Of a DNA stretch of 64,000 bases, positions 1-8,873 are shown in pieces (position 1 is the first letter of the stretch; each line of letters opens with the position of its first letter). The notes beneath the pieces were generated by a model. That model made no database searches. It saw only the letters and a list, made by a program, of their open reading frames with translations, and was not told where the DNA came from. Position numbers and translations under genes: made by a program. The stretch is from Winogradskyella helgolandensis (GTDB lineage: Bacteria > Bacteroidota > Bacteroidia > Flavobacteriales > Flavobacteriaceae), in contig NZ_JABFHO010000001.1 in the NCBI RefSeq assembly GCF_013404085.1, positions 930,001 to 994,000 of the forward strand. The letters run 5' to 3'.

Positions 1-120
1 GCATTACGAAAAGGACAAGGTAATAGTAATGATATTTTCAAAAAAGGACGTGCAGACCATTTGCCTTTTAAAAAGGATTTGAGAAATATTTTTGAGACCA
101 TGACAACCGATAAAATCTAA
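1..120 (+). CDS. C-terminal fragment of an unidentified protein
   Basis: An open frame enters from the left edge and stops with TAA at 118-120, giving the last 39 residues of a basic, lysine-rich protein that ends in TMTTDKI. It is followed after only 6 bases by the U32-family gene on the same strand, so it is probably in the same transcript. The fragment is too short for me to assign a family. Confidence 0.6.
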   Translation, partial: ALRKGQGNSNDIFKKGRADHLPFKKDLRNIFETMTTDKI

Positions 121-126
121 ATTCCG

Positions 127-1371
127 ATGCAAAACATTGAATTAATGGCTCCTGCAGGAAATTTTGAATCCTTGCAAGCAGCTTTAGATAATGGTGCAGA
201 TTCTATTTATTTTGGTGTGGAACAGCTTAACATGAGAGCCAGAGCTTCGATCAATTTCACATTAGATGATTTACAAGAGATTGTAAAACGTTGCGAAGCT
301 AAAAACGTTAGAAGTTATCTGACATTAAATACCATAATTTACGATCACGATTTATCAGTTGTAAAAACCTTAATTAAAAAGGCTAAAGAAGCTAATGTCA
401 CGGCCGTTATAGCTATGGATCAAGCGGTTATTGCTGTCGCTCGCGAGCATGGAGTTGAGGTACATATTTCTACACAAATTAATATTACTAATATTGAAAC
501 AGTAAAATTCTACGCCCTTTTTGCCGATACTATGGTGTTAAGTAGAGAGTTGAGTTTACGTCAAGTAAGGCACATTACCGAGCAAATTGAAAAAGAACAA
601 ATAAAAGGGCCTTCTGGCAGATTGGTTGAAATTGAAATTTTCGGTCATGGTGCACTTTGCATGGCTGTTTCTGGCAAATGTTATCTGAGTTTACATTCTC
701 ATAATTCTTCAGCAAATAGAGGTGCTTGCAAACAAAATTGTAGAAAAAAATATACGGTTATCGATCAGGAAACTGGTTTTGAAATGGAACTCGATAACGA
801 ATATATCATGTCTCCCAAAGATTTATGTACTATCGATTTTTTAGATGAAATTGCAGATGCAGGAGTAAAAGTTTTAAAAATTGAAGGTCGTGGGAGAGCT
901 CCAGAATATGTAGCTAAAGTCATTAAATGTTATCGCGATGCTATTGATAGTGTTAAAAACGAAACCTATAGTAAAGACAAAGTGATTTCTTGGATGCAAG
1001 ACCTAGAAAAAGTCTATAACAGAGGTTTTTGGAGTGGCTATTATCTAGGGCAAAAATTAGGCGAATGGAGTACAGGTTCGGGTTCTCATGCGGTACAGAA
1101 GAAAGTGTATTTAGGCAAAGGCACACATTTTTACCCTAAAGCGAAAATTGGAGAGTTTAAAATTGAAGCTTACGATATTACAGTTGGCGATACGATTTTA
1201 ATCACAGGTCCAACCACTGGTGCCAAAGAAATGGAGGTTGTTGAAATGATGGCAAATGACGAAAAAACCAACAAAGGAACCAAAGGAGATTTGGTAACTA
1301 TTCCTATGGATTTTAGAATTAGACCATCTGATAAGCTTTATAAAATAGTTGAAAACAAAGTGGAAGCCTAA
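127..1371 (+). CDS. U32-family peptidase/RNA hydroxylase (TrhP/RlhA type)
   Basis: A 414-residue protein of the U32 family. The N-terminus (ELMAPAGNFESLQAAL) and the family signature around residues 172-205 (EIFGHGALCMAVSGKC, then GACKQNCR) are clear. The clustered cysteines match those that bind an iron-sulfur cluster in this family. Members were first called collagenase-like peptidases, but the studied bacterial relatives TrhP and RlhA hydroxylate RNA: tRNA wobble uridine and a 23S rRNA cytidine. I infer the RNA-modifying role; which RNA is the target cannot be read from the sequence. Its stop overlaps the start of a ferredoxin gene by one base (TAATG), so the two are translationally coupled, and the ferredoxin is a plausible electron carrier. 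The ATG at 127 gives the standard family N-terminus. Confidence 0.9.
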   Translation: MQNIELMAPAGNFESLQAALDNGADSIYFGVEQLNMRARASINFTLDDLQEIVKRCEAKNVRSYLTLNTIIYDHDLSVVKTLIKKAKEANVTAVIAMDQAVIAVAREHGVEVHISTQINITNIETVKFYALFADTMVLSRELSLRQVRHITEQIEKEQIKGPSGRLVEIEIFGHGALCMAVSGKCYLSLHSHNSSANRGACKQNCRKKYTVIDQETGFEMELDNEYIMSPKDLCTIDFLDEIADAGVKVLKIEGRGRAPEYVAKVIKCYRDAIDSVKNETYSKDKVISWMQDLEKVYNRGFWSGYYLGQKLGEWSTGSGSHAVQKKVYLGKGTHFYPKAKIGEFKIEAYDITVGDTILITGPTTGAKEMEVVEMMANDEKTNKGTKGDLVTIPMDFRIRPSDKLYKIVENKVEA

Positions 1372-1601
1372 TGGTGATTGTGACCTTACAACGACAAAAA
1401 TGTATTGGCTGTAACTACTGTGTAGAAATGGCGCCCAATCAGTTTCAGATGTCAAAAAAAGACGGAAAAACGGTTTTACTTAATGCTAAGGAAAAAAAAG
1501 GATTTTATACCTTAAAATCTAATGATTATAGTATTTTAGAGCTTTGCGAAAATGCATCAAAAGCCTGTCCGGTTAATATTATTAGCGTAAAAGTTAATTG
1601 A
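1371..1601 (+). CDS. Single-cluster 4Fe-4S ferredoxin
   Basis: A 76-residue protein with the cluster motif CIGCNYC near residues 12-18 and the closing Cys-Pro of ACPVNI near residue 67, the pattern of a monocluster [4Fe-4S] ferredoxin. A further cysteine (LELCENA) precedes the last ligand; in some relatives such a residue forms a disulfide. Its ATG shares the A of the upstream TAA stop, so it is co-translated with the U32 protein. A role as electron donor to the U32 iron-sulfur enzyme is an inference from this coupling. A radical SAM gene, also in need of reductant, follows 15 bases downstream on the same strand. Confidence 0.88.
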   Translation: MVIVTLQRQKCIGCNYCVEMAPNQFQMSKKDGKTVLLNAKEKKGFYTLKSNDYSILELCENASKACPVNIISVKVN

Positions 1602-1616
1602 TAAACAAGTCTAAAA

Positions 1617-2621
1617 ATGAATATTTATAAGCTATTAAAACTTAACAGAAGGATTAAAAGCCATAGGGTTAAATTCTTTGGTCTTTTTTTGCTACATAAG
1701 TTTAATAAGCGCTATTTAGCGGTTAACTTAGATCCCGTTTTAGCTTGTAACTTACGTTGTAAAATGTGTTATTTTACAGATGCTGATTATCTTAAAACTC
1801 TAAAAGGGCAATTTAAAGATCCGGATTTAGATTTGGTGGCCAAGTCTATTTTTAGTCGTGCTTTAAAACTTCAAATTGGTTGTGGTACAGAGCCTACTTT
1901 GTATAAAAACTTGGAGCGAATTGTAGCATTGGGCAAGCAATATAAAGTGCCTTACATTTCAATTACAACCAACGCTAATTTATTAACAGAAGAAAAGATT
2001 GAAGCCCTTTTAAAAGCTGGTTTAAATGAATTTACAATTTCGCTACATGGTGTTACAAAAGAAAGTTATGAGGGCTTTATGAAAAAAGCCAATTATGAAA
2101 AATTTCATAGTGTGTTCAATACTTTTAAAGAATTAAAGAAAAAGTATGATTTCAAAGTCAGAATAAATTACACTTTTAATAAAGATAATTTTTACGAACT
2201 CAGTGAATTTTTTGATCATTTTGATGCCAAGAGCTTCGATATTCTTCAAATTCGTCCTATTCAAAAAATAGGAAATACAGAATACAACGATTTTGATATT
2301 TCTTCATTAGCCAATGATTATCCTAGTCTAATTCAATCGATAAGACAAACCTGCGCCACCAATAACATTATTCTTATGGCACCGAACACCATAACAAAGT
2401 TAAATTCTGAAAACCAATCGAGTTTTATATTCGATTATACGTTTTGTTATATTTCACCAAAGAAATTCTGGAAAGATGGCTTTAATTGGCGTGAAGAAAG
2501 TTTTAATGACTATTCGAAAAAAATCGGCTGGAGTAAGGAATTATTAGCTAATGTTTTTCGATCTAAAAAAACGATGAAATCACTTTCAAATAAATTAAAT
2601 TATGAGATTGAATTCACCTAA
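1617..2621 (+). CDS. Radical SAM protein of unknown substrate
   Basis: A 334-residue protein with the radical SAM cluster motif CNLRCKMC (Cys44, Cys48, Cys51), followed by the CGTEPTL segment and the TTNANLL and SLHGVT segments of a MoaA/PqqE-like partial TIM barrel. The C-terminal part is poor in cysteine, so I see no complete SPASM or twitch auxiliary cluster domain. It follows the ferredoxin by 15 bases and is likely in the same operon. The substrate cannot be inferred. About 270 bases with no convincing gene separate it from ricT. Confidence 0.82.
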   Translation: MNIYKLLKLNRRIKSHRVKFFGLFLLHKFNKRYLAVNLDPVLACNLRCKMCYFTDADYLKTLKGQFKDPDLDLVAKSIFSRALKLQIGCGTEPTLYKNLERIVALGKQYKVPYISITTNANLLTEEKIEALLKAGLNEFTISLHGVTKESYEGFMKKANYEKFHSVFNTFKELKKKYDFKVRINYTFNKDNFYELSEFFDHFDAKSFDILQIRPIQKIGNTEYNDFDISSLANDYPSLIQSIRQTCATNNIILMAPNTITKLNSENQSSFIFDYTFCYISPKKFWKDGFNWREESFNDYSKKIGWSKELLANVFRSKKTMKSLSNKLNYEIEFT

Positions 2622-2895
2622 ATGTTACTAGAAACTTTAAAATCAATTGAATAATTAATGCCGTTCCAACAAGTTTTATATTGAATTAAACTACCGTAAC
2701 GTAGCATTAACAATTCAGAGTCTAGTAAACTCAGTAAATAATATTATCTTTACTCATTAATTATTTATGAATCCTATATCTAGATTTTTTTAATCAAAGT
2801 CATCAATTTTTTTTATTTAAGCTTTAAAATAATTTTTCAGCAATTAGAAAAAGTTCAAATGAGCTCAAAATCTAGATTTAATATATAAAATTTTT

Positions 2896-4113
2896 ATGGC
2901 TTGTAACAGTTGCTCAACTGGTAATGATGGCCAACCAAAAGGATGCAAAAACAACGGGACTTGCGGCACAGATAGCTGCAATAAACTCACTGTTTTTGAT
3001 TGGTTAGCTAATATGTCGCTTCCTAACGGACAAGAACCATTTATTGGTGTCGAAGTACGTTTTAAGAATGGCAGAAAACACTATTATAAAAATACAGAAA
3101 ACCTCACTTTAAGCATTGGAGATATTGTGGCAACACAGGCTAAGTCTGGTCATGATATTGGAATGGTTACCCTTACAGGAGAATTGGTAAGTGTACAAAT
3201 GAAGCGTAAGAAAGTAAGATTAGACGACGCAGAAAATGTTTTAAAAATATACCGAAAAGCATCACAAAAAGATATTGATATTTGGTCGGAAGCAAGGGAC
3301 AGGGAAGAGCCAATGAAGGTGAAGGCACGTCAATTTGCTATCGATTTAAAACTGAAAATGAAAATTTCGGATATCGAATTTCAAGGCGATGCAAGTAAAG
3401 CAACATTCTACTACACTGCGGAAGAACGCGTTGATTTTAGAGAGTTAATTAAAGTATTTGCACGCGAGTTTAGAACACGTATCGAAATGAAGCAAGTTGG
3501 CTTTAGACAAGAAGCTGCAAGACTTGGTGGTATAGGTTCTTGTGGTAGAGAATTATGTTGTTCTACATGGTTAACAGATTTTAGATCTGTGAGCACTTCA
3601 GCAGCACGTTACCAACAATTGTCCTTAAATCCTTTAAAACTTGCAGGACAATGTGGAAAGCTAAAATGTTGTCTTAATTATGAGTTGGATTCTTATTTGG
3701 ATGCGCTTAAAGCGTTTCCTAAGTCGGATACTAAATTATACACTGAAAAAGGAAATGCGGTTTGTCAAAAAACGGATATTTTCAAAGGTTTAATGTGGTA
3801 TGCTTATGAAGGTGAATGGATGAATTGGCACATTATCACTACAGAGCAAGCTAATGAAATTATTGCAAAGAATAAGAAAAAAGAAAAAGTAGCTAGTTTG
3901 GAAATTTATGCTGCAGAGCACATCCAAGACACTAAAATTGAGTTTGAGAACGTTGTAGGTCAAGATAGTTTAACACGTTTCGATAATCCAAAATCGAATA
4001 AGAAACGTAAAAACAATAAGAATAACAGAAATAACAACAATAATAAATCTCGAAATCGAAACCGCAATCAAAATTCTAATGCTAAGCCAAAGCCAAATGC
4101 TAAGAAAAATTAA
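2896..4113 (+). CDS. ricT: PSP1-domain protein RicT (YaaT) homologue
   Basis: A 405-residue protein whose centre carries the PSP1/RicT hallmark: GIGSCGRELCCSTWL followed about 40 residues later by GQCGKLKCCLNYE. In Bacillus, RicT with RicA and RicF forms a 4Fe-4S complex that helps RNase Y process mRNAs; flavobacterial homologues usually stand alone and their role is unproven. Additional features are a cysteine-rich N-terminus (five Cys in the first 28 residues) and a low-complexity tail of Asn, Lys and Arg from about residue 360. The tail resembles RNA-binding linkers, but that is inference. The gene leads a tight cluster with gldH, whose start lies inside the ricT end, and a class A PBP. 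ricT-gldH adjacency is typical of Flavobacteriaceae. Confidence 0.9.
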   Translation: MACNSCSTGNDGQPKGCKNNGTCGTDSCNKLTVFDWLANMSLPNGQEPFIGVEVRFKNGRKHYYKNTENLTLSIGDIVATQAKSGHDIGMVTLTGELVSVQMKRKKVRLDDAENVLKIYRKASQKDIDIWSEARDREEPMKVKARQFAIDLKLKMKISDIEFQGDASKATFYYTAEERVDFRELIKVFAREFRTRIEMKQVGFRQEAARLGGIGSCGRELCCSTWLTDFRSVSTSAARYQQLSLNPLKLAGQCGKLKCCLNYELDSYLDALKAFPKSDTKLYTEKGNAVCQKTDIFKGLMWYAYEGEWMNWHIITTEQANEIIAKNKKKEKVASLEIYAAEHIQDTKIEFENVVGQDSLTRFDNPKSNKKRKNNKNNRNNNNNKSRNRNRNQNSNAKPKPNAKKN

Positions 4114-4600
4114 TGGGTTATTTCTTGTAGTCATCAGTTGTTTTCTATTTACAAATTGTGATTCCAATGCTGTTTTTGACACTTATAAATCAGTGCCAAA
4201 CCAATGGAACAAAGATTCTATTGCAACGTTTAATTTTAAAGCTCCAGATACTTCAAATAGGTATAACTTATACGTTAATTTAAGAAATACTGACGCTTAT
4301 AAGTTTAGTAATTTATTTCTTATTGTAGAGATGAACTATCCTAACGGAAAGGTTGTTAAAGATACTTTAGAATATAAAATGGCAGCACCAAATGGTGAGC
4401 TTTTAGGTACTGGATTTTCGGATTTGAAAGAAAATAAATTGTGGTTTAGAGGTTATAAAGAACCGTTTGTATTTAAAGAAGAAGGTGATTACATAGTTAA
4501 TATTCAACATGCCATGCGAAACAATGGAGTTGTTAATGGTGTAGAAAACTTACAAGGTATTACAGATATTGGTTTTAGAGTAGAACAGGCTCAAAAATAG
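4097..4600 (+). CDS. gldH: Gliding motility lipoprotein GldH
   Basis: A 167-residue lipoprotein. I start it at the ATG at 4097, which gives MLRKINGLFLVVISCFLFTNC, a compact lipoprotein signal with lipobox FTNC; an in-frame ATG at 4079 would only add six residues before this signal. The mature part (NAVFDTYKSVPNQWNKDSI, then a beta-rich domain) matches GldH, required for gliding and type IX secretion in Flavobacterium. The start overlaps ricT by 17 bases and the stop TAG at 4598-4600 lies 5 bases before the PBP gene, so all three genes are coupled. It is presumably anchored in the cell envelope after lipidation of the cysteine. Confidence 0.92.
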   Translation: MLRKINGLFLVVISCFLFTNCDSNAVFDTYKSVPNQWNKDSIATFNFKAPDTSNRYNLYVNLRNTDAYKFSNLFLIVEMNYPNGKVVKDTLEYKMAAPNGELLGTGFSDLKENKLWFRGYKEPFVFKEEGDYIVNIQHAMRNNGVVNGVENLQGITDIGFRVEQAQK

Positions 4601-4605
4601 TGAAC

Positions 4606-6966
4606 ATGGCAAAAAAGAAAACAACGAAAGCTAAATCAGAAACTTTAGACTTTTCAAAATACGTACGATGGTTTTGGATCGTATTTTTAGGTGGTATATT
4701 ATCCGTAGTACTTGTATTTTTATTAGCATCTTGGGGAGTTTTAGGTGAAATGCCTGATCCTTCGAGATTAGCAAACCCTGAGACTAACTTAGCATCTGAA
4801 ATAATTTCATCAGATGATAAAACGTTGGGTAAGTTTTATTTTGATGATAATAGAACTCCAATTGGATTTAAAGATTTACCAAAAAATTTAGTTGATGCGT
4901 TAATTGCCACAGAAGATGTTCGTCATTATGAGCATTCTGGTATTGATGGAAGAGGTACATTGAGAGCTTTTGTTTACCTTGGTAGAAAAGGAGGTGCAAG
5001 TACAATATCGCAGCAGTTAGCAAGACAGTTATTTATTGGTTTTAGAGATAAAGAAAGCACAACAAATGCTATTATTCAAAAAATACAAGAATGGGTATTA
5101 GCCATTCGTTTAGAGCGTCAATATACTAAGGAGGAAATTGTGGCCATGTATTTTAATACCTATGATTTTGGTAATAATGGTGATGGTATTCGTTCTGCTT
5201 CGCGTATTTATTTCGGTAAGGAACCTAGGGATTTAGATATAAAGGAATCAGCAATGTTAGTTGGGATGTTTAAAAATTCATCTTTATATAACCCTAGACC
5301 TCATAAAAATCCTGTAGGTGTTAGAAATAGACGAAATGTGGTTTTAGCTCAAATGGCTAAATATGATTATATCACTGAAGCCGAAAGAGATTCACTTCAA
5401 AAAACAGAATTAGATTTAAATTATTCACCAGAGTCGCATCGTGAAGGTATTGCTACCTATTTTAGAGAGTACCTTAGAGGTTTCATGAAAGAATGGGCAA
5501 ATAAAGATGAGAATAGGAAGCCAGATGGTACTAAGTACGATTTATACACAGATGGACTTAAGATTTTTACGACCATAGATTCGCGAATGCAGCAATATGC
5601 CGAAGATGCAGTTGGACAGCACATGCCAAGGTTACAGGCTGAGTTTGATAACCAGAATACGCCAGAGCGCAATAAAACAGCACCTTTTCTAGATCTTAAT
5701 ACGTCTGAGGTTAATAAATTAATGAAAGATGGTATGAGACGTGGTGAGCGTTGGAGAATTCTTAAAAATCAAGGGAAATCAGATAAGGAGATTGAAGCAT
5801 CGTTTCAAAAACCAACGGATATGACCGTTTTTAAATGGGTAGATGGTAAGCCAAGCGAAGTAGATACGATTATGAAACCTATAGATTCTATGCGTTATTA
5901 CAAGTCATTTTTACGTCCGGGAATGATGTCTATGGATCCACAAACGGGTCATGTGAAAGCTTGGGTCGGAGGTATGAATTATAGGCACTTTCAGTATGAT
6001 ATGGTAAAACAAGGTAAGCGTCAAGTAGGTTCCACGTTTAAACCTTTTGTTTATGCCACAGCAATCGATCAATTACAGTTGTCGCCTTGCGATATATTTC
6101 CAAGAACACCGATCACTATAGAAGCCAATAAATTTGGAAATCCAGAGCCTTGGACTACCAAAAACTCAGATGGTAACTATTCAGGTGAACAAACGTTAAA
6201 AGATGCTTTAGCAAGTTCCACAAATACAATTACAGCACGTTTAATGAATGAAGTTGGACCACAGCCGGTAGTTGAAATGGCAAAAAAACTAGGTATTACG
6301 TCAGATATTTTACCAGTTCCAGCTATTGCTTTAGGTACAGCGGATATAAGTGTTTATGAGATGGTTGCCGCTTATTCTACGTTTGCTAATAAAGGAGTGT
6401 ACAATAAACCTGTAATGGTAACGCGTATTGAAGATAAGAATGGAACCATTTTATATCAATTTGTTCCAGAGAGTAAAGATGTTTTAAGTGAAGAAGTGGC
6501 TTATGTTACTGTAAATTTAATGGAAGGTGTAACCAGAGCTGGTTCAGGAGCGCGATTAAGACATAATTCAGAATGGTTAAAAAAATCCGCAATGTATAAG
6601 GAGGTAATGACAGGTTATCCTTATGAACTTTCTAATCCTATAGCAGGTAAAACTGGTACCACACAAAATCAAAGTGATGGTTGGTTTATGGGCATGGTGC
6701 CTAACCTAGTGACAGGTGTTTGGGTTGGAGCAGAAGATAGAGCAGCGCATTTTAAATCCATTACATACGGTCAAGGTGCTTCTATGGCATTACCAATTTG
6801 GGGATTATATATGAAGGCTTGTTATGCCGATAAAACTTTAAACGTGTCTACCAGCGAATTTGAGAAACCTTTGGATTTAAAAATTGATATAGACTGTACA
6901 GCTAAAGACGAAGGTGACATCACCGATGAATCGGATTCTGTTGAAAATATCGAATTCGATTTCTAA
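4606..6966 (+). CDS. Class A penicillin-binding protein (PBP1A)
   Basis: A bifunctional peptidoglycan synthase of 786 residues. A basic cytoplasmic head is followed by one membrane helix at about residues 22-44. The GT51 glycosyltransferase domain has its catalytic glutamate in ATEDVRHYEHSGID and the ASTISQQLARQLF motif. The transpeptidase domain has the SxxK serine in GSTFKPF (about residue 475), an SSTN motif and KTGTT (about residue 681). The end is an acidic tail. I chose ATG at 4606 (MAKKKTTKAKSE); a GTG at 4600 overlapping the gldH stop is possible but adds only two residues. gldH next to a PBP1A gene is a conserved flavobacterial arrangement. Confidence 0.95.
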   Translation: MAKKKTTKAKSETLDFSKYVRWFWIVFLGGILSVVLVFLLASWGVLGEMPDPSRLANPETNLASEIISSDDKTLGKFYFDDNRTPIGFKDLPKNLVDALIATEDVRHYEHSGIDGRGTLRAFVYLGRKGGASTISQQLARQLFIGFRDKESTTNAIIQKIQEWVLAIRLERQYTKEEIVAMYFNTYDFGNNGDGIRSASRIYFGKEPRDLDIKESAMLVGMFKNSSLYNPRPHKNPVGVRNRRNVVLAQMAKYDYITEAERDSLQKTELDLNYSPESHREGIATYFREYLRGFMKEWANKDENRKPDGTKYDLYTDGLKIFTTIDSRMQQYAEDAVGQHMPRLQAEFDNQNTPERNKTAPFLDLNTSEVNKLMKDGMRRGERWRILKNQGKSDKEIEASFQKPTDMTVFKWVDGKPSEVDTIMKPIDSMRYYKSFLRPGMMSMDPQTGHVKAWVGGMNYRHFQYDMVKQGKRQVGSTFKPFVYATAIDQLQLSPCDIFPRTPITIEANKFGNPEPWTTKNSDGNYSGEQTLKDALASSTNTITARLMNEVGPQPVVEMAKKLGITSDILPVPAIALGTADISVYEMVAAYSTFANKGVYNKPVMVTRIEDKNGTILYQFVPESKDVLSEEVAYVTVNLMEGVTRAGSGARLRHNSEWLKKSAMYKEVMTGYPYELSNPIAGKTGTTQNQSDGWFMGMVPNLVTGVWVGAEDRAAHFKSITYGQGASMALPIWGLYMKACYADKTLNVSTSEFEKPLDLKIDIDCTAKDEGDITDESDSVENIEFDF

Positions 6967-7021
6967 GAATCGTCAAAAGTCACACCCTTATTTTATGACT
7001 ATTAATTATAGGTTTTGGACT

Positions 7022-7029
7022 TAGTTTTG
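7022..7029 (+). promoter_or_regulatory. Putative -7 promoter box for the CoA-transferase genes
   Basis: TAGTTTTG fits the Bacteroidota -7 consensus TAnnTTTG and lies 30 bases before the ATG at 7059. No good -33 TTG box is visible at the usual distance, so support is moderate. Confidence 0.4.
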
Positions 7030-7058
7030 TATTTTTCAAAAGCAAAATTATTCTAAAT

Positions 7059-7763
7059 ATGATTAATAAAAAAGTGGACAATATTTCTGAAGCCCTAAAA
7101 GGAGTCAGTGATAATATGACCTTTATGTTCGGTGGTTTTGGCCTCTCTGGAATTCCGGAAAATGCAATAGCTGACCTCGTAAAACGTAATATAAAAGGAC
7201 TCACCTGTATCTCTAATAATGCAGGAGTCGATGATTTTGGCTTGGGCTTATTATTACATCAAAGGCAAATCAAAAAGATGGTCTCATCTTATGTTGGCGA
7301 AAACGATGAGTTTGAACGTCAAATGCTTTCGGGAGAGTTAGATGTTGAGTTAATACCTCAAGGTACTTTAGCGGAGCGTTGTAGAGCTGCACAAGCCGGA
7401 TTTCCCGCAATTTATACACCTGCAGGTTACGGAACAGAAGTCGCAGAAGGTAAAGAAACTCGAGAATTTGATGGAAAAATGTATGTTTTAGAACATGCCT
7501 TTAAAGCCGACTTTGCTTTTGTAAAAGCATGGAAAGGTGATGCTGCAGGCAATTTAATCTTCAAAGGAACCGCCCGAAATTTTAATCCTATCATGTGTGG
7601 AGCCGCAAAAATAACAGTTGCTGAGGTCGAAGAATTGGTGCCAGTTGGAGAATTAGATCCTAATCAAATTCATGTGCCAGGTATATTTGTACAACGTATA
7701 TTTCAAGGTGAAACCTACGAAAAGCGAATTGAACAATTAACGGTAAGACAAAGAAGTACCTAG
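7059..7763 (+). CDS. scoA: 3-oxoacid CoA-transferase subunit A
   Basis: A 234-residue alpha subunit of a family I CoA-transferase, with the glycine-rich [16 protein letters not shown] segment near residue 25 and the [13 protein letters not shown] and [13 protein letters not shown] segments typical of succinyl-CoA:3-ketoacid transferases. With subunit B it moves CoA between succinyl-CoA and acetoacetate, in ketone-body or short-chain fatty acid and branched-chain breakdown. The B subunit follows on the same strand after a 90-base gap, unusually large for this pair and filled by a palindromic repeat. Confidence 0.93.
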   Translation: MINKKVDNISEALKGVSDNMTFMFGGFGLSGIPENAIADLVKRNIKGLTCISNNAGVDDFGLGLLLHQRQIKKMVSSYVGENDEFERQMLSGELDVELIPQGTLAERCRAAQAGFPAIYTPAGYGTEVAEGKETREFDGKMYVLEHAFKADFAFVKAWKGDAAGNLIFKGTARNFNPIMCGAAKITVAEVEELVPVGELDPNQIHVPGIFVQRIFQGETYEKRIEQLTVRQRST

Positions 7764-7768
7764 AATTT

Positions 7769-7845
7769 GTCATTCTTGTGAAGGCAGGAATCCAGTATAG
7801 AAATAATGTTTTAATTAAATAGATTCCTGCTTACACAGGAATGAC
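7769..7845. repeat. Double palindromic (REP/BIME-like) element between CoA-transferase subunits
   Basis: Left arm 7769-7793 begins GTCATTCTTGTGAAGG and ends CAGGAATCC. Right arm 7822-7845 begins GATTCCTGC and ends CACAGGAATGAC. The arms are inverted copies of each other, and each is itself a hairpin of the widespread ATTCCTGC/GCAGGAAT type. Related single hairpins occur at 62379 and 63768. The element occupies nearly all of the gap between the two subunit genes and could attenuate or stabilise their shared mRNA. Confidence 0.8.
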
Positions 7846-7853
7846 AGAAAAAG

Positions 7854-8507
7854 ATGTTAGATAAAAACGGAATAGCAAAACGCATTGCAAAAGAAGTACA
7901 AGATGGTTACTATGTTAATTTAGGAATAGGTATTCCAACATTAGTAGCGAATTATGTAAGAGATGATATTGAAGTCGAATTTCAAAGTGAAAATGGCGTT
8001 TTAGGAATGGGACCGTTTCCTTTTGAAGGAGAAGAAGATGCAGATATTATTAATGCAGGAAAACAAACTATTACCACATTACCGGGAGCTTCATTTTTTG
8101 ATTCAGCCATGAGTTTTGCAATGATTAGAGGTCAACATGTTGATTTAACGATACTTGGAGCTATGGAAGTGTCAGAAAATGGCGATATAGCGAATTGGAA
8201 AATTCCAGGAAAAATGGTTAAAGGCATGGGAGGTGCTATGGATTTAGTGGCGAGTGCTGAGAATATTATTGTAGCCATGATGCATACCAATAGGGCAGGC
8301 GAATCTAAGTTGCTAAAAAACTGCTCTTTACCTCTGACGGGAGTGGGCTGTGTGAAGAAAATAGTAACAAACATGGCGGTTATAGAAGTGACACCAAAAG
8401 GGTTTAAACTTTTAGAACGTGCACCTGGAGTCTCTGTAGAAGACATCAAAAACGCGACTGAAGGAGATTTAATTATTGATGGTGATATTCCTGAAATGAA
8501 CTTATAG
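7854..8507 (+). CDS. scoB: 3-oxoacid CoA-transferase subunit B
   Basis: A 217-residue beta subunit. The catalytic glutamate lies in FQSENGVLGMGP near residue 50, and GIGIPTLVANY near residue 25 is typical of the family. It forms the active enzyme with the upstream A subunit. The gene starts 8 bases after the end of the palindromic repeat and ends before a strong hairpin terminator, so it is the last gene of its transcript. Confidence 0.94.
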   Translation: MLDKNGIAKRIAKEVQDGYYVNLGIGIPTLVANYVRDDIEVEFQSENGVLGMGPFPFEGEEDADIINAGKQTITTLPGASFFDSAMSFAMIRGQHVDLTILGAMEVSENGDIANWKIPGKMVKGMGGAMDLVASAENIIVAMMHTNRAGESKLLKNCSLPLTGVGCVKKIVTNMAVIEVTPKGFKLLERAPGVSVEDIKNATEGDLIIDGDIPEMNL

Positions 8508-8531
8508 ATGAAACCATTGTTCAAAATAAGT

Positions 8532-8556
8532 GCCGCTAATTTATAGCGGCTTTTTT
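8532..8556 (+). terminator. Rho-independent terminator after scoB
   Basis: GCCGCTA and TAGCGGC form a perfect 7-bp stem around a short AT loop, followed by TTTTTT. It lies 25 bases downstream of the scoB stop. Confidence 0.85.
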
Positions 8557-8747
8557 GTGCGTAAATTCCTCATATAATATGTTAAATGTTAAAAATAAGT
8601 GTATTTCATCGATTTATAATGTATTTAGGCAGATTAATTCAAAATATGTTTCATATTGCAGTACCCAAACAAACCTAATTTATTAACCTGATTTAACATA
8701 AACCGAAATTTACCTTTTTGCCCTAAATCTACCATGAATTACTGCTT

Positions 8748-8873
8748 ATGAAAACTAAATCAAATCTACCAGAACCTACTTTAACTGAAGATCACGGATT
8801 TTCAGCATTAGAAAACACTTTGGAGTTAGTCTCAAATGTTTTCAAACTAGCCAAAAGAGTATTCATGCTATAA
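8748..8873 (+). CDS. Possible 41-residue protein, unknown function
   Basis: ATG at 8748 to TAA at 8871-8873 encodes a 41-residue protein starting MKTKSNLPEPTLTEDHG and ending in a possible amphipathic helix ([19 protein letters not shown]). It lies in the otherwise empty 360-base gap after the scoB terminator and ends 6 bases inside the convergent ABC ATPase gene. An AT-rich TACCTTTTTG run 35 bases upstream resembles a -7 box. Codon choice looks natural, but there is no family match I can name, so this could be chance. Confidence 0.4.
   Translation: MKTKSNLPEPTLTEDHGFSALENTLELVSNVFKLAKRVFML

Noticed and set aside
8132..8524. 130-codon antisense frame inside scoB
   Set aside because: It is a shadow of the scoB frame, which has clear family motifs.
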